This document shows positions 41,304 to 48,251 of a DNA stretch of 48,251 nucleotides, piece by piece; within the stretch, counting starts at the first letter, position 1; each line of letters starts with the position of its first letter. Made by a program: the position numbers and the translations under genes. Source of the stretch: Desulfuromonadaceae bacterium (lineage in GTDB: Bacteria; Desulfobacterota; Desulfuromonadia; Geobacterales; Pseudopelobacteraceae); the NCBI GenBank assembly GCA_028712075.1, contig JAQTQX010000031.1, positions 1 to 48,251 on the forward strand, in the 5' to 3' direction. The notes under the pieces are model-generated. The model did no database searches, was not told the origin of the DNA, and was given only the letters and a program-made list of their open reading frames with translations.

Positions 41304-43739
41304 ATGATTACACGCGTAAAACGAACCATCACATTCATGACAGTATGTTCTCTAATGGCATTTGCTTTCATGCTAACCGGTTGCGGAGGAGGCTCCGAAA
41401 AAGTTTCTTCAAAAGTAGTGAGCGGCACCACATCTGTCGGTGCCCCGCTGTCCGGCCAGGTAAGCCTCAAGGATTCATCCACTCCAGCGCTGCAAAAATC
41501 GGCTGTCATTGCCAGTGATGGCAGCTATGCCATTGATGTCACCGGAATGGAAGCGCCATTCGTGCTTCAGGCGACAGGAAGCGCCAATGGAGAGAACTAT
41601 AAGTTGCTCTCGTTCGCCGAGGGTCCTGGCACTGCCAACATCAATCCGCTTTCCGACGCCATCGTCACCGGTGCGGCAAGCGACGGCGAATCCGCGAACG
41701 CCAGTACAGCCTTGCTGAAGACAGTGGGTCGTGACAGTGATGATGACGATGATGAACGGTCAGAAGTGTATGAAACGTCGAATTCGGACAAAAATCATAA
41801 AATTATGCGGAATCTCACCAAGACGGTGGAGGTGTTGCTGAACAAACTGGAACCGCTTCTTAAACGGTACAGTGCAGAACATTCCAACCCCATCACGACG
41901 CGCTACATCATTAAACGTCTTGACCTTGACGACATGTACAAAAATGTAAAAATAACCGTTGATGGTGGAACTCTTTCGATTATCAACAGGAAGAGCGGCG
42001 GGGTAATTTTCTCCGGAATAATAAGCGACATCGCCAATGGTATTTTCGATGGAGGCTCTCTGCCGCCGACCACAACCGTTCCCGCAGCCCCAACAGGTCT
42101 TACCGCCGTCGGCAGCACTGAGCGGGTTACACTCTCCTGGACCTCCGTCAGCAATGCAACATCGTATAATGTGTACTATGCAGAAACAACCGGTGTGACA
42201 ACCGCGAACGGCACAAAAATTGCCTCGGTTTCCACCCCGTATGTCCAATCGGGGCTGATCGCCGGATCAACCTACTTCTATGTTGTGACTGCCGTCAACA
42301 GCTCCGGTGAAAGCGCAGCCTCGGCACAGGTCTCGGCGAACACTGCCGCAACACTCCCGGTGCCAACAGTTCCGGCCGCACCATCAAGTGTGATCGCCAC
42401 CGGCGGCACCAACCAGGTAACCATTTCCTGGGATGCTGTCAGTTCAGCTGCATCGTATAATGTGTATTATTCTACTTCCAGCGGGGTAACGAAGAGTAAT
42501 GGGGCAAGGATTACCGGCGCCGCCAGCCCAGCTGTCTTGACCGGACTGTCTGCCGGCTCGGCATACTACTGTATCGTTACGGCTGTAAACAGCTCCGGTG
42601 AAAGCATTGCTTCCACCCAAGTGGCTGCAACCACACTTCCTGCCGTACCGACCCAGACGGTACCTGCGGCCCCGGCCAACGTCACTGCGGTCGGCGGCTC
42701 CGACCAGGCGACTATCTCCTGGTGGCCTGCAGTTTCAGGAGCTGCCTCGTATAACATATACTGGTCAACGTCTACTGGCGTTTCTAAATCCAACGGGACA
42801 AAAATAGCCGGAACATCCAGCCCCTACGTCAAGACCGGTCTTTCCGCCGGCACAACCTACTACTTTATCGTTACAGCGAACAACAGCGTCGGTGAAAGCG
42901 CAGCTTCAATTCAGGCCACGGCAACTACCAACGCAGCGCCTCCCGCAGTTCCTGCATCACCGACGGGAGTTACAGCCACCGGCGGGGCCAACCAGGTATC
43001 CCTCTCCTGGTCAACTGTTTCCGGCGCCACATCGTATAACATCTATTGGGGAACAACCTCGGGCGTAACCACCTCCGGGACAAAAATCACCGCAGCGTCC
43101 AACTCCTATGTTCAAACCGGACTTGCCGCTTCCACCACATATTATTATATCGTGACTGCAGCAAATGCTGCGGGTCAGAGTGTCGCATCGACACAGGTCT
43201 CAGCCGCAACCAACGCCCCTGTTGTAACGATTCCAGCTGCTCCGACCGGTGTCACAGCTGCCGGCAGTGCTGGCCAAATCAGCATTGCCTGGCCGGCTGT
43301 TTCCGGTGCCACATCGTATAACATCTATTACGCAACCGCCCCCGGTGTAACGAAAAACAGCGGGGCAAAGATCACCAATGTATCAAACCCATATCTCCAA
43401 ACCGGTCTTGCTGCCGGCACCACTTATTACTACATCGTCACAGCAGTAAACAGCGCCGGTGAAGGTGCCGCTTCGGCACAGGCCAGCGCAGCCACAAATG
43501 CCCCGCCGGCTCAAACCTGCGGCACCTGTCACTCCATTCCTCCTTCGACCGGTCAGCATAGTTTTCACGTCGACAACAGGGGCTACGACTGTTCCGGATG
43601 CCATGGTACCGGTTACAGCAGCACAGCGGTAACTGCGACAACGCACATGAACGGTGTCACTAATCTGGTCAGCACGATCGGCTGGAATGCAACATCGCGA
43701 AGCTGTTCGAATTCGTGTCACGGAAGCAAATTATGGTAA
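41304..43739 (+). CDS. Lipoprotein with five fibronectin type III domains and a c-type haem segment
   Basis: 811 residues with a lipoprotein signal (lipobox LTGC near residue 27). A beta-domain and acidic linker (DSDDDDDERSE) precede five fibronectin type III repeats of about 95 residues (259-734), each starting (V/I)PA(A/S)P and containing ATSYNIYY-like strands. The C-terminus has haem-binding motifs CGTCH (739-743) and CSGCH (763-767) and an atypical CSNSCH (801-806). It is probably a surface lipoprotein cytochrome for electron exchange or attachment. Expression is set by the two riboswitches upstream. AAGGAG precedes the ATG. The next gene is convergent. Confidence 0.88.
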   Translation: MITRVKRTITFMTVCSLMAFAFMLTGCGGGSEKVSSKVVSGTTSVGAPLSGQVSLKDSSTPALQKSAVIASDGSYAIDVTGMEAPFVLQATGSANGENYKLLSFAEGPGTANINPLSDAIVTGAASDGESANASTALLKTVGRDSDDDDDERSEVYETSNSDKNHKIMRNLTKTVEVLLNKLEPLLKRYSAEHSNPITTRYIIKRLDLDDMYKNVKITVDGGTLSIINRKSGGVIFSGIISDIANGIFDGGSLPPTTTVPAAPTGLTAVGSTERVTLSWTSVSNATSYNVYYAETTGVTTANGTKIASVSTPYVQSGLIAGSTYFYVVTAVNSSGESAASAQVSANTAATLPVPTVPAAPSSVIATGGTNQVTISWDAVSSAASYNVYYSTSSGVTKSNGARITGAASPAVLTGLSAGSAYYCIVTAVNSSGESIASTQVAATTLPAVPTQTVPAAPANVTAVGGSDQATISWWPAVSGAASYNIYWSTSTGVSKSNGTKIAGTSSPYVKTGLSAGTTYYFIVTANNSVGESAASIQATATTNAAPPAVPASPTGVTATGGANQVSLSWSTVSGATSYNIYWGTTSGVTTSGTKITAASNSYVQTGLAASTTYYYIVTAANAAGQSVASTQVSAATNAPVVTIPAAPTGVTAAGSAGQISIAWPAVSGATSYNIYYATAPGVTKNSGAKITNVSNPYLQTGLAAGTTYYYIVTAVNSAGEGAASAQASAATNAPPAQTCGTCHSIPPSTGQHSFHVDNRGYDCSGCHGTGYSSTAVTATTHMNGVTNLVSTIGWNATSRSCSNSCHGSKLW

Positions 43740-43851
43740 CATGCCAGATCCACCGATACGGTTTTGGATATTTCAACACAGTGAATTTCGCCGGTTGAGA
43801 TTTGGATCACCGTTTCAGTACAGCGGGCACTGGATACAATCAGCATAAGCA

Positions 43852-43898
43852 GCAAAATGGGGCTCAGTTTATCTGAGCCCCATTTTGCATACTATTTT
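43852..43898. terminator. Strong bidirectional terminator
   Basis: A perfect 16-pair stem, GCAAAATGGGGCTCAG (43852-43867) with its complement (43873-43888), has a five-base loop and T-rich sequence after it. It lies between the convergent cytochrome and response-regulator genes. No gene was found in the rest of 43740-44034. Confidence 0.88.
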
Positions 43899-44034
43899 TC
43901 ACATTCATCCTGGAATTATGCCGAAAACCGGCACCCGGATTTTTCGGGTATCTCAAATATATCCGCGATCAATTCTCAGCTCAAGTTCCAGATCAAGCTG
44001 TTTCAACTGTTCAAGGCTTTGTCATAACGCCCGG

Positions 44035-45420
44035 TTATTGCTTCATGGGACGCGACAAAGTTACGGCTGTTATGTCGTACTTCTCCATACGATAAATAAG
44101 TGTGTGGCGAGGAATGCGCAGATACTTTGCCGCAGCGGTCTGATTCCAGCGGTTGCGCTCCAAAGCCTGTACAACAATTTCCCGCTCCAGCTGTTCCAGA
44201 GAATACCCATCGTCCGGCAGATTAACAGCCCCGGAAAAGCCGCTTACCGACACGGCTCCACTGTTTTGGATTTTGTCAGGCAGATCACCGCAGGTGATGA
44301 TATCACCAGAGCGCATGATCAACAGTCGTTCAACCAGGTTCTCCAGTTCACGCACGTTGCCGGGCCAGTTGTAGGCACGTAACAGCGTCAGACACCGGTC
44401 ATCAAAGGTCACCTCTGGTGAGCCGTGCTTGGCGCAGAAATGGCGCAGCAGCAGATGAATATCATCACGTCGCTGGCGTAGTGGCGGCAGATGCAGAGGG
44501 ATAACGGCAAGCCGGTAGTAAAGGTCCTCGCGAAAAATACCCACAGCTATGGCTTTTTCAATATCCAGGTTGGTTGCTGCCACTACCCGCACATCAATAC
44601 GCTGTTCCTTCACCCCCCCAACCGGTTCAATAACTTTTTCCTGCAATGCTCTGAGCAGCTTTGGCTGGAGTTCCAGGGGCAATTCTCCTACCTCATCCAG
44701 AAAAAGGGTACCGCCATCCGCCAATTGGAATTTGCCGGTCTTATCCTTGATCGCTCCGGTAAAAGCCCCCTTGACGTGGCCAAACAGTTCGCTCTCCAGC
44801 AGTTCACGCGGAATGGCAGCGCAGTTGATAGCCATGAACGGCTCGGCGTTACGAGCACTGCCGACATGAAGCAAGCGGGCCACCAGTTCCTTCCCGGTGC
44901 CAGATTCGCCGGTAATCAACACCGAGGCTTCGGTGTCCGCTACTTTGCGCACAACGTGAAAAACCTTTTCCATGGCTGAGGAGGAACCGACCATGGTGCG
45001 GAAATCGGCCAGGTCAGAAAGTTCCGATTTCAGGCGCCGGTTCTCAGCCGTCAATCCTCTGAGCTGCAGGGCTTTTGCAACGGTCAGAAGCAGTTCATCA
45101 CGGTTGAACGGCTTGGTAATATAGTCGTACGCCCCGGTTTTCATGGCCTCTACAGCAACATCAACGGTGCCAAAGGCGGTGATCATGATTATCAGCGTTT
45201 CCGGCGAGCGCCCTTTGATATTAGCAAGCACCTGCATGCCATCCATGCCAGGCATTTTCATGTCGGTGATCACCAAATCCGGGACAACTTCGTCGAACAG
45301 TCGCACCCCATCTTCACCCGAAGCTGCAGTAGCCACAGCGTAGCCTGCCTCCTGGAGGTTATATTCAAGCACTCGCCGCAGCGAAGTGTCGTCATCAATG
45401 ACAAGGATTTTATACTTCAT
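44035..45420 (-). CDS. NtrC-family sigma-54-dependent response regulator
   Basis: 461 residues. The receiver domain (1-120) has DDD at the acidic pocket, phospho-acceptor Asp53 (ITDMKMPGMDG) and KPF. The AAA+ domain has Walker A GESGTGKE, the sigma-54-contacting loop GAFTGA and Walker B GGTLFLDEVGEL. A Fis-type helix-turn-helix closes the protein (NRWNQTAAAKYLRIPRHTLI). It activates sigma-54 promoters by binding upstream enhancers. Three promoters in the adjacent metal island have just that architecture. Its ATG overlaps the kinase gene by 11 bases. It resembles ZraR-type regulators; the signal is unknown. Confidence 0.94.
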   Translation of the reverse strand: MKYKILVIDDDTSLRRVLEYNLQEAGYAVATAASGEDGVRLFDEVVPDLVITDMKMPGMDGMQVLANIKGRSPETLIIMITAFGTVDVAVEAMKTGAYDYITKPFNRDELLLTVAKALQLRGLTAENRRLKSELSDLADFRTMVGSSSAMEKVFHVVRKVADTEASVLITGESGTGKELVARLLHVGSARNAEPFMAINCAAIPRELLESELFGHVKGAFTGAIKDKTGKFQLADGGTLFLDEVGELPLELQPKLLRALQEKVIEPVGGVKEQRIDVRVVAATNLDIEKAIAVGIFREDLYYRLAVIPLHLPPLRQRRDDIHLLLRHFCAKHGSPEVTFDDRCLTLLRAYNWPGNVRELENLVERLLIMRSGDIITCGDLPDKIQNSGAVSVSGFSGAVNLPDDGYSLEQLEREIVVQALERNRWNQTAAAKYLRIPRHTLIYRMEKYDITAVTLSRPMKQ

Positions 45421-46525
45421 GGCACTCTTCCATTGGAAGTCGCGGTAGCGTGATCGTTACAACCGTACCCTGCCCTACAACACTTTCCACCTGTAATGTT
45501 CCATCATGGCCTTCAACAATCTTTCTGCTAATGGCAAGCCCCAAACCGGTGCCATCCTCTTTTGTTGTATAAAATGGCTCGATAATTCGTGACAGATTAT
45601 CGCCCGAAATACCGGGACCACAATCTCTGACACTGATCTCGACCCCACTATTTACATTCTTGATGGCAACTGCGACGCTATTTCCCGGGGGTGATGCCTG
45701 AAGAGCATTAATGATGATATTCAAAAAGGCCTGCCGCAGTTTTTCACCGTCAGCCGGAATAACCTCATCTACCGAATCCTCTGCAATAACGATAGTGCTC
45801 TGGCACTTCTGGGCATCGTTGGACAGGAGTGTCGCCACCATTTCAAGTTCAGCCCTGATATGGCACGGGACTTTTTCAATCGCCAACGGGCGCGACATGC
45901 GGAGAAACTCCTCAACCACCCGATTGAGCCGCTCGGTCTCCCTGATCTGAATCTCAATGAACTCATGCTTGGGGTCGCCGGGACGATAGTCGTCGCGCAG
46001 AATCTCGGCCGTGCCGCGGATCGAGCCAAGCGGATTGCGAATTTCATGGGCAAGCACCGCAGCCATCTCTCCAAGCGCTGAGAGCCTCTCGGCACTACGC
46101 AGATTTTTTTCAATGGCAATGATCTGTTCTGACTGTTCCTGCAGCTTTTTGTAGGACTGTTCTAGTCCTGCAGCGGTTTTCTCCAGCTCAACGCTCCTTT
46201 CGCGTTCCCGTTGCGCAAGCAACCCCGTTACGCTACCGACAACATTGTACATGACAATTTCAAGATACTTCTCCATCTCCAGAGCAAAGCCTCCACCCCA
46301 CTGGAAAAGGATATGCGGAGCATAGGCGATGCTAACGACCAGCGCACACGCCAAGCCACCGCGAAAACCAAACCAGAGCGCTGCCAAAATTACGGGAAGG
46401 TAATAGAAACGCTGAAAAATATCATGAAGATAATGCAGATGCAGGGGGGTCAGATAATGAAGCAGACTAACGCCAATTATAAAAAGCGCCAGCAGTAGAA
46501 TACGTTTTGAGGCAGAAGTTTTCAT
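45410..46525 (-). CDS. Membrane sensor histidine kinase
   Basis: 371 residues. The first 105 residues hold four to five tightly spaced hydrophobic segments with almost no periplasmic loop, so the signal is probably sensed in or near the membrane. A coiled coil (about 107-145) leads to His160 in LAHEIRNPLGS, followed by the N-box IIINALQAS, G1 DCGPGISG and G2 DGTGLGLAIS. It overlaps the response regulator gene by 11 bases and is clearly its partner. Membrane-sensing kinases of this form occur with metal or envelope-stress NtrC partners. Confidence 0.93.
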   Translation of the reverse strand: MKTSASKRILLLALFIIGVSLLHYLTPLHLHYLHDIFQRFYYLPVILAALWFGFRGGLACALVVSIAYAPHILFQWGGGFALEMEKYLEIVMYNVVGSVTGLLAQRERERSVELEKTAAGLEQSYKKLQEQSEQIIAIEKNLRSAERLSALGEMAAVLAHEIRNPLGSIRGTAEILRDDYRPGDPKHEFIEIQIRETERLNRVVEEFLRMSRPLAIEKVPCHIRAELEMVATLLSNDAQKCQSTIVIAEDSVDEVIPADGEKLRQAFLNIIINALQASPPGNSVAVAIKNVNSGVEISVRDCGPGISGDNLSRIIEPFYTTKEDGTGLGLAISRKIVEGHDGTLQVESVVGQGTVVTITLPRLPMEECHEV

Positions 46526-46627
46526 ACCTCTAGGTTATAGCGTGCATTTGATAGAATACAAGAACAAATGGAAATTGCTACGTGCAAAATATAGCAGCAC
46601 TGTCCAGTCAATGAAACAAACAAGCGC

Positions 46628-46656
46628 TTGATTTATTTATGATCACTTGCTATATT
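46628..46656 (+). promoter_or_regulatory. Sigma-70 promoter of rpoH
   Basis: TTGATT (46628-46633) and TATATT (46651-46656) are separated by 17 bases, and the CIRCE element begins on the next base. An inverted repeat AAAATATAGC (46586-46595) / GCTATATTTT (46649-46658) also spans this region. Confidence 0.7.
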
Positions 46657-46683
46657 TTAGCAGTCGCTTGTATAGAGTGCTAA
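46657..46683. promoter_or_regulatory. CIRCE operator (HrcA site)
   Basis: TTAGCAGTC-N9-GAGTGCTAA matches the CIRCE consensus TTAGCACTC-N9-GAGTGCTAA at 17 of 18 arm positions with the exact spacer. It covers the expected transcription start of rpoH, so HrcA should repress rpoH until heat shock. Confidence 0.9.
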
Positions 46684-46710
46684 AGTTTTTTGTGTGAGAG
46701 GTGAAATATC

Positions 46711-47556
46711 ATGGTTGCACAATTGCCTGTTGTAGCTGACAGCCTTCGGCTTTATGTAAATGAAATTCGTAGATTTCCACTTCTGACTGAAGAGGAGGAG
46801 CATGGTTTTGCAGTATCATTTTTTGAGGACAAGAATCTGGCCGCTGCCCATACAATGATTACCTCCAACCTGAGGTTTGTCGTGAAGATAGCATATGAGT
46901 TCCGTCACTATGGCCTGAAAATGCTTGATCTTATTCAGGAGGGAAATATCGGGCTGATGATGGCGGTCAGGAAGTTTAATCCGTACAAAGGCGTTCGCCT
47001 TATTTCGTACGCTGTCTGGTGGATCAAGGCATATATTCAAAATCATATCATATCATCGTGGAGCCTCCTTAAAATCGGCACAACACAGGCGCAGCGCAAA
47101 CTTTTCTTCAAGCTTCGCCAGACAAAAAGTGCGCTTCTTCAGATGAACGATGGTGATGAAGAGAACCTGACTGCCGCCCAGTCACTTCATGTAACAGAGC
47201 AGGAATTTTCGGAAATGGAGCAGCGCATGCAGGGCGATTGCTCCCTCAATGCCGAGATTCCCGGCAGCGATGGAGCAACAGCACTGGAGTCACTTGCTGA
47301 TGACAGACTCAATCAGGAGGAGCTTCTGGTTGATTTCCAGGAAAATCAGAACCTGCAGCAGACCGTGGCAGAGGTTGTCAATCGGTTGAACGAAAAGGAG
47401 CGGTACATCATCGAGAAGCGGATTACAGCTGATGAGCCGATGACTCTTCAGGAGATCGCCAGCCATTTTTCCATTTCACGCGAACGCGTCCGTCAGATCG
47501 AAGAGGGGGCGCTGCGAAAAGCAAAACAAGCGCTGCTGCCGCTGCTCGCAGCTTGA
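46711..47556 (+). CDS. rpoH: Heat-shock sigma factor RpoH (sigma-32)
   Basis: 281 residues. Region 2 is clear (LRFVVKIAYEFRHYGLKMLD, LIQEGNIGLMMAVRKFNPYK, ISYAVWWIKAYIQNHI). The RpoH box-like QRKLFFKLRQ follows, and region 4 ends with a helix-turn-helix (TLQEIASHFSISRERVRQIE). GAGAGGTG precedes the ATG. RpoH directs RNA polymerase to heat-shock chaperone and protease promoters. The HrcA operator directly upstream places this sigma factor under the other classical heat-shock regulator, a cascade rather than the RNA-thermometer control known in E. coli. Confidence 0.95.
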   Translation: MVAQLPVVADSLRLYVNEIRRFPLLTEEEEHGFAVSFFEDKNLAAAHTMITSNLRFVVKIAYEFRHYGLKMLDLIQEGNIGLMMAVRKFNPYKGVRLISYAVWWIKAYIQNHIISSWSLLKIGTTQAQRKLFFKLRQTKSALLQMNDGDEENLTAAQSLHVTEQEFSEMEQRMQGDCSLNAEIPGSDGATALESLADDRLNQEELLVDFQENQNLQQTVAEVVNRLNEKERYIIEKRITADEPMTLQEIASHFSISRERVRQIEEGALRKAKQALLPLLAA

Positions 47557-47636
47557 CTCCACAAGCTGCCACATAGAGTTTACACTGACAGAGTCTTCGA
47601 CCATGTATAAGCCGCGAAATTATTTTTAAATATAAC

Positions 47637-47665
47637 TTGACTTTCGCAAATATTTTCTTTAAATA
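47637..47665 (+). promoter_or_regulatory. Promoter of the tRNA-tuf operon
   Basis: TTGACT (47637-47642) and TAAATA (47660-47665) are separated by exactly 17 bases, about 40 bases before the first tRNA. Confidence 0.7.
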
Positions 47666-47703
47666 CACAAGTTCCGTTTTCTGTCTGTGCTGAATTTAGC
47701 TTG

Positions 47704-47780
47704 GCCCCGTTAGCTCATACTGGTAGAGCAGCTGACTTGTAATCAGCAGGTGATCCGTTCGATTCGGATACGGGGCTCCA
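47704..47780 (+). tRNA. tRNA-Thr (anticodon TGT)
   Basis: The acceptor arms GCCCCGT and ACGGGGC pair over seven bases, CCA is encoded, and the anticodon loop CTTGTAA between GCTGA and TCAGC gives TGT. The T-arm loop TTCGATT is typical. First of four tRNAs ahead of tuf. Confidence 0.97.
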
Positions 47781-47822
47781 TATAGAAACTCTTATTCAGC
47801 ACTGTGAGATGCGATCATCCCT

Positions 47823-47907
47823 GGAGGGATTCCCGAGCGGCCAAAGGGAACAGACTGTAAATCTGTCGTCAGCGACTTCGGAGGTTCGAATCCTCCTCCC
47901 TCCACCA
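47823..47907 (+). tRNA. tRNA-Tyr (anticodon GTA)
   Basis: 85 bases with a long variable arm as expected for tyrosine. The acceptor GGAGGGA pairs with TCCCTCC; the anticodon loop CTGTAAA lies between ACAGA and TCTGT; CCA is encoded. Confidence 0.97.
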
Positions 47908-48015
47908 TATAAATCATCGGAATACGGTGGTTCGTAGCGACCCCAGGAGACATAGTTCGTCGCTTTAACTGGTAAGTTATGGCCGCACAAGTTCCACAAG
48001 TCTCCGTCTGGTAGC

Positions 48016-48092
48016 GCGGGAATAGCTCAGTTGGCTAGAGCGTCAGCCTTCCAAGCTGAGGGTCGCGGGTTCGAGTCCCGTTTCCCGCTCCA
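48016..48092 (+). tRNA. tRNA-Gly (anticodon TCC)
   Basis: The acceptor GCGGGAA pairs with TTCCCGC, the anticodon loop CTTCCAA gives TCC, and CCA is encoded. The 108 bases before it (47908-48015) hold nothing recognisable. Confidence 0.97.
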
Positions 48093-48102
48093 GTAAAAAT
48101 GT

Positions 48103-48178
<76 letters not shown>

Positions 48179-48183
48179 CTTAT

Positions 48184-48211
48184 TTGACAAGATTTACCAA
48201 AGCAACATAAT
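48184..48211 (+). promoter_or_regulatory. Second promoter directly before tuf
   Basis: TTGACA (48184-48189) and CATAAT (48206-48211) with a 16-base spacer begin six bases after the last tRNA. They could give tuf extra transcription independent of the tRNAs. Confidence 0.55.
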
Positions 48212-48242
48212 AAAAACAGTTATTTTCAGGAGGGCCTTTCTC

Positions 48243-48251
48243 ATGGCGAAG
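48243..48251 (+). CDS. tuf: Elongation factor Tu, second copy (5' end only)
   Basis: Three codons (Met-Ala-Lys) are visible before the window ends, preceded by AGGAGGG. The position after the Thr-Tyr-Gly-Thr tRNA cluster is the classical tufB location. The leader matches that of the other tuf start at the left edge, while the second and third codons differ from it only at the third base. Confidence 0.8.

Noticed and set aside
42079..43506. Possible tandem DNA repeat or CRISPR-like array
   Set aside because: The periodicity of about 285 bases reflects five diverged fibronectin type III domains in one coding frame; there are no short identical repeats with unique spacers.

Overview
The window looks like a chromosomal segment of a Geobacter-type bacterium (Desulfuromonadia/Geobacterales). 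The main reasons are tandem GEMM-I riboswitches ahead of a c-type cytochrome lipoprotein, a geopeptide-like radical SAM cassette, dispersed intergenic palindromes of the kind I associate with Geobacter, and generally Geobacter-like protein sequences. No plasmid, phage, IS element or CRISPR array was seen. Both ends stop a few codons into a tuf gene (minus strand at the left, plus strand at the right) with a nearly identical ribosome-binding leader, so the window is probably one assembly contig broken at the duplicated EF-Tu genes.

Layout. 1-3.0 kb (minus): rpsL-rpsG-fusA-tuf, the str operon, without rpoC next to rpsL. 3.5-13.1 kb (plus): amino-acid uptake, made of a polar amino-acid ABC transporter (binding protein, permease, ATPase), a porin, a branched-chain amino-acid binding lipoprotein, an EamA transporter gene broken by one in-frame stop, and the livHMGF transporter. 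13.3-15.6 kb (plus): EamA transporter, YbaK-type editing protein, RarD-like transporter. 15.6-19.5 kb: a divergent FadR-type GntR regulator and bifunctional putA, with palindromic operators in the shared control region. 19.5-26.0 kb: a minus-strand TonB receptor plus a periplasmic binding protein, divergent from a short Cys-Cys peptide gene, its radical SAM/SPASM maturase and a hybrid histidine kinase. 25.9-28.8 kb: DUF2917 protein, MocR regulator, AzlC/AzlD branched-chain amino-acid exporter.

28.9-40.6 kb (minus) is a metal-handling island: Met-rich lipoprotein, DUF302 protein, Met/His-rich periplasmic protein, PII-like protein, CusA/CusB/CusC-type RND efflux system, MacB-like ABC transporter, DUF2318 protein, a small membrane protein and a second periplasmic Met/His protein. 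Three promoters in it share one design. Each has a sigma-54 -24/-12 element (two good, one degenerate) and a pair of TGTRGA-N4-TCYACA-like sites 21-22 bp apart, the nearer one centred about 85 bp upstream of the predicted start. An NtrC-family regulator and sensor kinase at 44.0-46.5 kb are the obvious candidate controllers.

40.8-43.7 kb (plus): a sigma-70 promoter, two consecutive GEMM-I riboswitches each followed by a terminator, and a lipoprotein with five fibronectin type III domains and a C-terminal haem-binding segment. 46.6-48.25 kb (plus): rpoH behind a sigma-70 promoter that abuts a CIRCE operator, then tRNA-Thr, tRNA-Tyr, tRNA-Gly, tRNA-Thr and the start of the second tuf.

The most rewarding parts are the sigma-54/UAS metal regulon, the peptide-radical SAM cassette and the tandem riboswitch leader. 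Motifs, spacings and reading frames are read directly from the sequence. Family names rest on recognised motifs and remembered homologues, because no database search was possible.
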